Positions 34,301 through 46,300 of a stretch of 64,000 nucleotides of DNA are shown piece after piece. Numbering within the stretch: position 1 is the first letter of the stretch; each line of letters begins with the position of its first letter. The notes under the pieces are model-generated. The model was not told the DNA's origin. It worked only from the letters and a program-made list of their open reading frames with translations, and searched no databases. The translations under genes were made by a program, and so were the position numbers. Source of the stretch: Aplidium turbinatum (taxonomy: Eukaryota; Chordata; Ascidiacea; Aplousobranchia; Polyclinidae); assembly GCA_918807975.1 (NCBI GenBank), contig OU964919.1:15270001-15334000 (forward strand). The letters are read 5' to 3'.

Positions 34301-37300
34301 TGCAGTCTTTCCATCGTTGGTTGCGGATAGTCGGTGGCCAAGATATATGAATTCTGGTACTTGTTCTACTTGTTTTCCATAGAGAGTGAGATTGAGTGTG
34401 TTGTTAGTTTTGTCGGTTGTCATACATTTGGTTTTGGACACATTTATTTGGAGGCCGAATTTAGCAGCATTTTTTGACCGAGCATCTAGGTATTCCTGCA
34501 TTTTCAGTTTAGAATTATTCAAAATGGCCATATCGTCTGCGTAGCTTAAGTTGGATATTACATGACCGCCGATGGTGAATCCAGTTGTACACTTATTTTC
34601 TGTTTCTGAGATTATTGCAGCCGCTACGATGCAAAACAGGATAGCAGACAAGACATCTCCTTGCTTAACACCTTTTATAATATCAATTCGTCTGGTTGTT
34701 CCGATGTCTGTTTTGATTAGTGCTTTAGAGTCGTCGTACGTTGCTTTTAAGAGGTTGATGTATTTTTTGTTGATGGAAGTTTTATCCAGAAGTTGCCAAA
34801 GGTAGGGTAATTTAACACTGTCAAACGCTTTTTTGAAGTCAATGAAGGTGATATGAACGGGATTGTTGAATTCAATAGACTTTTCTATGATTTGTTCCAG
34901 CGCTAAGATTTGCTCGATTGTTCCTCTTCCTGGTTGGTAGGCTGCTTGTGTAGGGGGGAGGGATGCATATAGGTCATTTTTACGCGTGCCGCAATGATAG
35001 TGATAAAGAGTTTGTATACATGACTGAGTAGACTTATTGGACGGTAGTTGCTGCAGTCGAGTCTATTGCCTTTCTTGTAGATTACAATTATTAGAGCTTC
35101 TTTAAAATTGCTGGGTATCTTTTTCGTTGTTAAGATAGAATTGAAGAGATGAAGCAGTGCTGTGATTAGAGGTTCGCCTCCTGCTTTGAGGTATTCCGAG
35201 TAAATGCCGTCTATACCGGGAGATTTGTCATACTTTAAGTTTCTTATAGCATTAGATATTTCGCTTCTTAAAATAGATGGGATTTCGTCAGAGGCAGAGT
35301 CATCGATGAGTATCTGTTGCGGATTGTCGTGATAGAGTTCTTCATAGAATTTTGCCCATCGTTCGAGGATACAGCTTTTGCTCGTGAGGATGTTTCTTTT
35401 TGCATCTTTAATTCCCCAACTGATATTTTTAGGTTTTGTTTTAAGTTTCTTTATGGCAGCATAATAGATTTTATGTGGAGGTAGAGTGTTGAGTTCATCG
35501 ATTTTATCTTCTAATTGCTTCATTTGGTCTTTTTTCACGAGCTTCTTCGACTCAGATTTAGCGATTTTGTATTGAGTAGATGAGGATCCATGTTGTTTTC
35601 TAATTTTATGTTTAGATTGGATGGCTTTTTTAGTTTGTTGCGACATCCAGTTCGGTTGGTCTTGGTGCATATTTCTGGGAAGAACAGCTTCTGATTCTTC
35701 CCGTAGTCCTGCGGTTATAGCTTCTTGAATGGACTCTGGGTCTGTCATTTGCTGTAAAGTGGCATATCTGTTTTGTAAATTTACTTGGAAGTGTTCAGCG
35801 ACTTCTTGTTGTTTCATAAGGTGGGGTCTCTGGATTGGTTTCCGCTTCTGCTTCTGAGGCCATGAGAAGCTTATTCTGAATTTTGTACGTATCATTCTGT
35901 GGTCTGATATGTCGGGAGTGTTCAAGGTTGGTCACAGCGGTAAACCATAATCTCTTCGTGGGAAAATTGTAACATAAGATTCCCAAATCCGTTCGTCTGT
36001 ATATAATGACCGAAGAAACACACACTTGAACTTCTTTTCAAACAGTGTATTTCTGTAAAATTAGCCCGCGGCTATCGAAATGGGTATGCAATGCCTACAC
36101 CTCTAAAACTGTCACTACGATACAGATTACTTGGATAAAAGACGGAGAATTTGTCCAGCTAGCAAGCACCAAATAAACCAGTTAAATGTGCGACCGACTT
36201 CCAACAAACAACTTCGAGAATGAATCAGAAAAATTTGTGATAACTCAAAGGCGACGCAACATTTCATGTTTAAACCGGCTTCAACAGGATTGACACGAGT
36301 CTTACGGACGATGATGCAATTTTGGCTCATGTTTTAGGAATTTCCATGACGTAATATTCAGTAGACCCGAACGGTTTCTACATGACGTTTGACCAGGCGA
36401 ACAACCGTCTGGAACATAGCGGCCCCTAGTTATGACAGTCTGACATGGCATAACTAAAAAAGAATTGACGACAATTGTGAGCCAATGAATAAAAACACAT
36501 GATACACAAATTGTTTGAATCACTCACGTTTAAGTTAATACGCAAATACAAAGGGCATGCAAAGAATGAACAGCAATAAGAATAAACACGACGATACATG
36601 AAATTGGTACCATAGGTATTAGGTACACGCAAAAATGATGCTATATACAATGATTGCGATAATAACCGACTGTTCTGGGCTCAGACAAGTGTCGGCCACC
36701 GCAGACAAAACCAGGCTCAAACCCTAACACTTAGGTGTTCTTTACGGGGGCGAGGCACGAAATATCCCTCAACACATAGTCTACTTTCACTTTCCCCGTA
36801 CTCTCATCATAGTTGCAGACGGCAACTTTAGCTCTACGAACCACAGGCTTCCCTTTCCTAACTTGTGGAACTACCTCATGCACCCTCCCAAGTTGATACT
36901 TCCCACGTTTACCAATGTCCTGTAGAGAACCTACCACTACAAGTTGACCAGGCTCCAAATTCTCGGCCATTTTTAGCCATTTTTTCCGGCCCTGAAGACC
37001 TGGCAAGTAAAAATCGATCCATTTACTCCAAAACTGATGAGAAAGTGACAAATTGAACCGATAATCTCTTCTTAATTGGTCACGATCATGTGGTTGCCCA
37101 ACAGCACAGTATGGGTCTAAGTATGGGGTCAAAAGTGAGGCAGGGGTGATGACAGTAAAATCCCTAGGGTCGTCACTCAAAGGTACCAAAGGGCGTTCGT
37201 TCACGATCCGAACGGCACTGCCTGTGTACGTAAGCAGTTCAATAAATTTGGGCTTACGAATTGAAGAGTCCAAAATGTGAAAAAATGCGATTTTAAATTG

Positions 37301-40300
37301 TTTAACCATTGCCTCCCAGGCGCCACCTTGCGCCGAAGCATCACTAAACCCATGCAATTGATATGAAACAATTTCATCCGGACTGCACACACCAGAGTTT
37401 GCAAAATACCATCTCGGTAACGAAAAATCCTTAAGCAGGTCCAAAGAGCGAAGCCACGACTCCCACTCTTTAACAAAGCTATCAGGGACCTCGGTGTCCC
37501 AATCAAACTTGTCTATCGCCAATTGCTGAAGTATAAGGCGTGCTTTTAGAAAAAATGGCGCTCCAAAGCCTAGCGGATCAAAATTTTGTCCAAGCTGACT
37601 GAGCATACTTCGGCGCGTGTGTTTAGCTAAGGGCTTTAAGGAACATGCGATACGCATCTCGTCAGACTCGGTTTGCCACACACAACCCAATGTCTTCGCT
37701 GATGGCAAAGTCATATTTTCAGTCTGAAAGTCAATGTCACGAATCAAAGGTGAAAGCATCTCATTATCCAAATTTGACAAGACAATCATAGCCTCCTTGT
37801 TAGCACTCCACTTACCAAGTTTAAACCCACGGCTATCAAACAAAGCAATTGATTCATGAGTGATTTGCTGAGCTTCCTCTAAGCTATCAGCCGAAAATAT
37901 AAAATCATCCATGTACATATTATTTGCAATATTGCAGAGAGTCAATTCACCAGCACTGCTGGGATTCTGCTCGATCATTTTCTTTATAGCCAAGCAAGCG
38001 ATATACGGGCTACTCTTTATTCCCCAAGGGTGTACACAAAAACGAAATGGTACCATCCTACCATTTTCAAGGTCATCATCTTCAAACCACAATATACGAA
38101 ACAAATCCCTTTGCGACTCAGGTAACTTTATTTGAAAGAAGCATTTAGTCACATCAGCCATGAGACCAAATCTACCAAGCCGAAATCTAGCCAATACATC
38201 TACCAGAGGGTTTAACAAGTCAGGACCCGAAAACATTACATCATTAACACAAGTTCCTCGGAATTCAGACTTGCCATCGTAAACAATGCGCTTTTTTAAT
38301 TGTGACGTAACAAAGTACGGTAAATACCATTCAAATCCCTTGACATTTCCTGCTTCACCAGTACGCTCAATATAGCCATTTGATTTAAGATCTTTCATGG
38401 TGTCAGTAAGGAAATCACGAAGTTCAGGTTGTTTTAAAGCTTTCTTTCTTAAAGCAGCAGCTCTATCTGACGCCAACACAAAATTGTTAGGTAGATCAAT
38501 ATCTTCCTTCAACGGAACAGGTATCTCAAATCGACCATCTTTCAACTCAATATTCGGTTCAACAAGTTCTCTAGCCAACTTATCATTGCGAGACAATTCA
38601 CAGGTTTCATTTTGCAACGTCAAATCCTGCATGACTTTATTCAGGTCTGCTATTTCCATATCACGAGACTCAATTTTACGCTGAAAACCAGAGATGACAT
38701 CCGACTCTGAAGACGTCTGCACTCTGCACACTTTAGCAACGCTTTCATCTAAGGGTGACTTACCACCACAAGCCAACCAACCGAGAGGAGTGAGCAAAGC
38801 ATGTGGTTCACTACGATTTTCACCAACACGTTCTTCTTTTGCCCACATCAAATAAGCGTTGTCGTTGCCAATCAGTACATCTACAGTACTACAATCATTC
38901 AAATGAAACATATTCACGTCATGAAAATGACGGAAACCGTTTAAATCTTGTTTATGCGGTAAAGTTTTAACATCATCAGCCCAAGCTGGGTTAACCACCG
39001 AAGTTATATCACAAAACAGTTCATCTGTCTCTAACGACTGGATGTTGAGTTTGACAAGGTCAGCACAAGTAGCTTTTTGACCAGCCAGGGTATCCATTTT
39101 AAACGACGCTTTATCGTACGGTTTAAGATCAAGTTCACACACCAAGTCACTCGAAACAAACGTCAACTGCGAACCAGGATCATGCTGACAATACACCAAC
39201 TTCGATTTGCCAGTCATTGGATTCAAAACACGAGCAGCAGTAACGCGGTTAAAGGCTGCTTTAACATTTCCAATCTTAACATTACGCACAGGAACTCTGG
39301 CACGAGCATCATCTTTCCCAACAGAATCCAGAGAATCATGTGACGTCACATAAAAATCATGCAGAAGAAAATAGTGTTTCCTATCGTTGTTAGGCCCACA
39401 CTTACGACAGTTATTTGCATGAACGCAATCCCTAACCATATGCTGGCGCAAACAATTCAAGCATTTGCCAGCTTTCACAATGACATCTCTCCGATCTTTA
39501 GGTGTCAAGCGCAAAAATTCTTTACAATTAGACAAAAAATGATATTCAACTTGACCACGTGACGAACAACAAATGCATGCCGGTAGGTTTTTACGTCTGG
39601 CTTCACCACCGCGCGGTGCGCCAACAACAGTCGAGTACTGCGAACTCCCTGACATCACATCATCATGGGGTTTTACGGACGTCTGCCTAACCGGACATGA
39701 AGGCAATTTTCCTTTGCCAAACTTTTTAAATTGCTGCGACTCACCAGAATCGCCCATTAGCATAATGCTAAAATCAGTCGACTTACGCGTTTCCTCCCGT
39801 ACTACAAATTCAAACAAACTCTGAAAAGTAGGCTCATTAGTGCCACCATACTGATCACCTAAAAAGTCAAGATAACGCTGCTTAGCGTCAAACGGGAGTC
39901 GCTTAGCCAAATCCAACACAAAACGTCCTTCCAATTTGTCACGCTGACCATAAGCTTGCGCGTAAAGCAAACACTGCGATAATTCATCTTTAAACTCTTT
40001 CAGATCACTGGAAGAGGTCGAAGTCAATTTGCTACCATAGCGATACTTTCTAATTTCCGGTTCTGCAAAAAGACCTCCACGAACCCCAAAACGCTGGGAC
40101 AAGCGAGCTAACGACATTTCTATCCTGTCTTCCTCTGACAAGCCAGGGGTGTCAGAAACCAAATTAGCAATCGTTTGCGCAGCTGTTCTAACACAAGCTG
40201 CTTGTAACAAAGTCAAACGAGTCCCCTTAAAGGGCGAAGCTGCCATTAAGGCCGTAACACGATTTTTAAAGAAGATAAATGGCATATTATTACCATCGTA

Positions 40301-43300
40301 ACCAATCAAGGCCGCCTTATCGAAAAACGTCCTACTATTTTGGTATTCAAAAAAGCAACCCTGCTGTTGAGAACTCGATTTAGCGGGAGAAGACAAGCTA
40401 TATCCCTTAAGGGGCTGAGTGGGCTCAGTCACATGCACAGCCCGATCAGACGCGATACGCCTCTCACAACCACCCAAATTACGTGTAGCTGGGCGATCAA
40501 AACCTAGCGGCGCAGAGAACTGTGAAGGGGGCAAAGCATTACTACTAATGGCGGCCCCGTGACCTGTACGCTCTGGGGGAGGAGTTCGGTTGTAATTTGC
40601 AGACCTTGGCTCTACAGCATTCGGAAGACCCTTAGCCGCGGCCCCGAGACCTCCTGAAACAGCTGGAAAACGTGTGGATTGCCCTGGTCCACTCACAGGT
40701 TGAACGGGCGTTTGGAAAAGGTTATGTAAATTAAACTGCGATTGATGTTCATTTCTGGAATGCCTAGAAGAGCTCTTCTTAGAGCTACGCCGAGAGCCCA
40801 CCTCTGATCGATATTCAGCTAAAACTACCTCTTTACGTTGTTCAGCCCTCAACTGAGCGTCTTTGAGTGCGAACTCAGCAGCTCTCGCTTCGGCTCTCGC
40901 GGCGGCCTCAGCTGCTCTCGCTTCGGCCTCCGCTCTCGCGGCAGCCTCAGCTCGAATGGCCTCAGCAGCTCTCGCTTCGGCCTCAGCTCTCGCGGCAGCC
41001 TCAGCTCGAATGGCCTCAGCAGCTCTCGCGGCAGCCTCAGCTCGAATGGCCTCAGCTCTCGCTTCGGCCTCAGCTTGTATCTGGAGCTCCTCTCGTCTTA
41101 GCTGCAGGTTAATTTGTGCCACTATCCGAGACGAAGTCATAGACATCCTAGTGCTTACATTTGAGGCGCTATCCTCAGGATGTATGTCAGCATCCAACAT
41201 ATCTGAGAACTCACTTTCTTTTTGTTCAAAGTTATTTTTTAACGAGTTAAATTCGGGGTCTACCCTATCACGAAGTTCTGCCAAGATCGCAGAGTTAAAG
41301 ATTTTAGTCAAAAGAGCATGAAAATGCCGTAATTCCTCTTCTAAAGTAGATAACTTAGATCTAAAAATTAACAGTTCCTGCTTATCACTCAAAGAACCTA
41401 GGGCTACAGAAAGTTTCCCAATTTGAGTCAAAATATCCCGTCTAAGATGCCGGGCCTCTCGAACTGACTTAGCCTCATCGTTAATGGGTCCCTCCCCAGA
41501 ATGGCCTGCCCGACCGCAAAGAACATCATCAGGCTTAAACTCAGTCGAGTCTACGGCGGTCGAGTCCTTGTCGCCACCGAGTGTAGACATATTAAATGTT
41601 GGGGCTAAATTTAACAATTAAAAAAATTAAGTTACACAAACACACAAAATTATTAGGCTACAGTAGTTATAAAAAACTTAACTGCAAAGACCGTAAAAAT
41701 ACAAAAAAGAATTTAAATGCCCGATACCGTAGCTGTACGAGTATGAAGTCCTAAAGTCCACAAAACTTGCTTGGATTCTTCCACTTGAATCTACAAGCAC
41801 AGATGGATTGTCTTTTAATCTTCTTTCTTGCCAATGAATGTCAAAGTTATTTTTCTTCAGTACCAAACTGAGAAGAAATGTCTTTACTTTTCTTTGCTTC
41901 TGTAAGAGTGTAGACTACCAACCAACAAATCTTCTTTTATTATTTCTTGTACTTCTAATTAGTTCTTCTGCACTAGCTGACAACAAACACGTCGTTTATT
42001 TTTATGCCTTCAAGTGCTTCTTGGCCTACCAGCTAACAAATCGTCGTTTATTTTTCTTGCTTTAATTTCTTCTTGACCTACCAACTGACAAGAACTCGTC
42101 TTTTATTTTTTATGGTCACAGCGGTAAACCATAATCTCTTCGTGGGAAAATTGTAACATAAGATTCCCAAATCCGTTCGTCTGTATATAATGACCGAAGA
42201 AACACACACTTGAACTTCTTTTCAAACAGTGTATTTCTGTAAAATTAGCCCGCGGCTATCGAAATGGGTATGCAATGCCTACACCTCTAAAACTGTCACT
42301 ACGATACAGATTACTTGGATAAAAGACGGAGAATTTGTCCAGTTAGCAAGCACCAAATAAACCAGTTAAATGTGCGACCGACTTCCAACAAACAACTTCG
42401 AGAATGAATCAGAAAAATTTGTGATAACTCAAAGGCGACGCAACATTTCATGTTTAAACCGGTTTCAACAGGATTGACACGAGTCTTACGGACGATGGTG
42501 CAATTTTGGCTCATGTTTTAGGAATTTCCATGACGTAATATTCAGTAGACCCGAACGGTTTCTACATGACGTTTGACCAGGCGAACAACCGTCTGGAACA
42601 AAGGTAGAGCTGTTCAGGACGTTTAGTCTAGAAGACGAGGTGCGTGATAGGATAAAGTCTATTTGGTTTTTTGTCTTCCCATCAGGAGAGGTCCAAGTAA
42701 ACAGCATTTTCTTTTTCTTTTGGAACCATGTGTTAGTGACTTGGAGGTTGTATTTTACGCAGAACTGGCCCAGTAGTTCGCCTCTTGTATTTCCGGTCGC
42801 CAGAGTGTGTTTTCCAATTGATGACGGGAATGTTTTATGTAGTTGACCTAGTTTGCAGTTGAAGTCTCCCATAATGAAGAGGTGATCTCTTTTTGGTACG
42901 TTGTCAATGATAGCTTGGATTTTGTCATATAGTTCATGGACTTCCTCATCGCGGTGGGATGAGGTAGGGAAATAGCACTGTATGAGAACTAGTTTTGAGA
43001 ATTTTCCTTGAAGACGTAACACAGCAAGTCTGTCAGATATAGGTTGGTATCCTTCCACAAAGGGAGCATAGGATTTATGTACCAGGAAGCCGACTCCGTT
43101 AGATCGAGAGGTTTCATTACTTGATAGGAACAGTTTGTGATTAGAGGTGTTATGAGTTGTAATTTGGCTTTTCATGACTTTGGTTTCAGCTAGGCCGACC
43201 ACATCCCAATTCACATTTTTGAGCTCATGGAACATTGTTTCAAGTGCGTGACTGTTTAAGTCATTGATTGTCCTTGGGTTGTATGTGCATAGGTTGAAAA

Positions 43301-46300
43301 TTTGTTTATTTTTCTTCTTGTTTCCTCTGTTCACTTGTCTTACATCAGTCCGAGGCTGCTGATGCAAACCCCTGGTCGTAACTGTCACATCAGTCCGGGG
43401 CTGCTGATGTGCCCTCCTGGTCGACATGCGAGGATCCGGAGGTAGCCTCCTCTTAGTTGCGATACTATTGGTTGACATATTATTCCATGTGATTTCACGA
43501 GCCGTACTGCTTCCATGCTGGCTCATGGCAGGTTGGAAGAGAGTGGTTTGATTTTGTGACACCATCACTAGGAGATAGTCTTACTGGACTAGAGGGCTCT
43601 CCTGCCCTGGTCGAGGGACTACGTTTTGTCTGGCCTCTACCTTTCGACCAACCTGGCATGGGTGATCCTACGAGGAGCAGATGCTCCTGCCAGTACAGCT
43701 CTAGAGGTCATCGAGGCACTGAAACTCTCTCACCGCGTTAAGGTAGTAGTCCAAGAGAGTGTAGTAATACCAGGGCTGGATTTCAGCCGGAACGGTCTGG
43801 AGCGCCGCTCCGGAAGCTCGATCAAAAAGTTGACTTGTCCGGAACGGCGTTCCGGAGGCTCAAATATTTTATACTCTTATTATGCTTTGCCCTATTCAGT
43901 AAAAGTACGGTATATCTATAATTCTTGATGAGTAGACCACGTTAAATTGCGTATCCATTTTGATAATATATATCATCGTACCAGTCTTGACGGAAGCGAA
44001 ACTGTGAATGTATTTGTAGATCTTGTTGAGCTCGCTATAGTCTTACGGCGAATGGTATCTTTGATTCCCTGAAAAGCTGCCTAAAATCATATGGCATGTC
44101 GACAACAGTTTTGTCTTCTTGTTTGATTGGTGTTGTATGTGATGGCGCGGCTGTGATGTTAGGTCGCAAAAATGGTGTGGCAAAATTGCTTTGTGATGAA
44201 TTTCCAGACATTGTGCAAACTATGGATTGGAACTATCGGTCCGTGATGTTGTAAAATCAGTCAGTAGCCTAATGTGAATCGATTTCGATCTTTTATGAAC
44301 AAGCGCTATTGCCTTTACCACGCTTCTCCTAACTATATCAGGGAATTGGGTGAATGTGCAGCGCGCTGTTGAAGTGCAGTTGTTGATAATCGAAAGAGTA
44401 CTGGACACACGTTGGGTAGCCTCTAGTTTCCGCACAGTTAATGCCGTCTGGAATGATTTTCCAGCACTTGTCGAACATTTCAAAAAGTGAGCTTGTAGTA
44501 GCTATACACAAGAGATTCTCGGGAACGTGCGAAATATCAAGGACTCTTGTCGAAGATGACAACCACGGATTTCTTGTTGGACTTGGCTTTGATGTACGAA
44601 TTCTCGCAAGAATTATCCGAAGTAGCCTAAGCCTCGAACTGCAAAACAGAGCATGTACTATTTGGGATGCAGATAACAAAATTAATAATCTTGAAAAAAT
44701 ATTTGAAACAACGTAGGAACGAACCCGGACGACATTATCGCATTGCCAAGGATGCTGAACAAAACTGAGAGTTCAAAGGTGTGGAATTGCATGTAAACAA
44801 TTGCAGAAATAGCCCGCTAATCAATCCCCGCATCCTCCATCATCACTTAGGAAATTCCATCTAAGATCGCTTGTTGAATTCAACAGACTTGTCATTTATT
44901 AAAAGCTGAAAAATTCTTGATTCAACTAGGCCAGAGGACACAATAATGAAACACGGAGAAAACGAAATCATTGAAGTGGCAAAGAGATTGCGCTTAGATG
45001 AACGCGAAGTTGTGAGAGGACCTCGTGAATATATAACTACGAAAAGAAGATCCCAGAATCTTCAAAATTTGATAACGTCACAAAAATCCCTTCCAATTTC
45101 ATCGAGCGAGTGTGAACGCGGATTTTCACAAATGAACCTCATACTGATCTGGCCGTGCTTCTCTACACACTATGTAACTGTTTCAAGTTTACTCTTTATA
45201 CGAATGGCCGGTCCTCGACTGAGAAAGTTTTAACCAGCGAAGTATATTGGATCCTGGTTGCGCTAGGGACGTAACCCGGCAATTGAGACCCGAAGTCGCC
45301 AGAGGTTTTATGGTTTTGAATACGATAAATGTCTTAAAAAATTGTAGGCTATAACTTGTATTTTTTGTGTTATTGTTTCACTAAAATACGAATATTTGCA
45401 TTGAACAACGCTATATGATACTTACTTTAGCAAAGTTTTACGTAGGCCTACATCAAATGTGTTGTTTCAAAGTCTTATAAGGACATATTTCTGAATCTCT
45501 TCTACGGCACCTGGCGCATTTGGAAACTAAAAAACAAACGCTCCGGAAGCTAATCTTCTGGAAATCTACCACTGAGTAATACTAGTTAGTAGTGTAATAC
45601 TCTCTTTACAAGAAGATTTTCGTATCGTTTTTCACTTCGGTTTACATTTGAAATAAATAGGGTTCATGAGTTTGTCACAAAATTTTTAAGCGTACACTGC
45701 AACAAAAAAGATTGAAGAGCACTGTTAAGATATAGAAATTAGCCAATGTTCTGTGATCTATGTTAGGTTCCATCAGAAGTCATTCAGTGATTTTTATAGT
45801 GCATTGTTCAGAGCTCAAGGAAAGAAAAAAAAATTGAGAGAACTCCTCCCTATCCTTACAAGCAAGCAACTCGCTGCTGCAATCAGAGGTCAAGTTTACT
45901 CCAACTGTGTGAGGTGTGTCATGCTCTAGTCTATGGCTCCGAAACGCAGAAAACATTAGCAAGCACCATCAAGCGCCTACAACGTAACAACATGGCGTTG
46001 GTAAGATGGAACTGCCTGGTCAAGGCTGAAGACAACATCCAGTTTAAAACCATTTTATCCAGGCCTAAACTAAGAGACATTCGTGAAGTCTTCCAATTGG
46101 GCAGAATGAGATGGCTTGGACACGTTGAACGCAGCACTAGCTGGATCTCTCAGGTCAGATGCGTCAACGTTGCAGCACAGCGGGATTAAGGTAAATCAAA
46201 ACTTTCTTGGGAAGAACTTTAACATGACCTTTTAGTCCTGATCACGGACTCTACCAACTCAACAAACCACGAGGTGTAGAAAGAAAGACTTCGCTCTCCA

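Larger units (their letters stand above)
35929..42600 (-). mobile_element. BEL/Pao LTR retrotransposon, young fossil copy
   Basis: A 6672-bp element with two 488-bp LTRs, bounded by TG...CA and flanked by exact 5-bp copies of AAGGT (35924-35928 and 42601-42605), as expected of BEL/Pao integration. The two LTRs differ at about 3 positions, so the insertion is recent. It lies inside the minus-strand LINE and shares its orientation. The element appears broken, with at least one large break, and is treated as a fossil. Confidence 0.95.
33740..43770 (-). mobile_element. RTE-like LINE, interrupted by a BEL/Pao element
   Basis: The minus-strand LINE occupies 42601-43770 and 33740-35928, split by a younger LTR element. 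The first part carries an AP endonuclease (AETK, GDFNCKLG, QIDFIL), continued after the break by TPDISDHRMI. The second part carries the reverse transcriptase. The arrangement and wording resemble the RTE/BovB group. The 5' UTR side ends at the hAT element of 43771-45574. It is not intact. Confidence 0.85.

Noticed and set aside
33882-34382. Plus-strand frames opposite the LINE
   Set aside because: They are complements of the reverse-transcriptase region on the minus strand.
40838-41321. Plus-strand frames rich in Ser/Ala/Leu/Arg
   Set aside because: They are shadows of the Ala/Glu/Arg-rich coiled-coil coding region on the other strand; the same shadow appears at 57275-57788.
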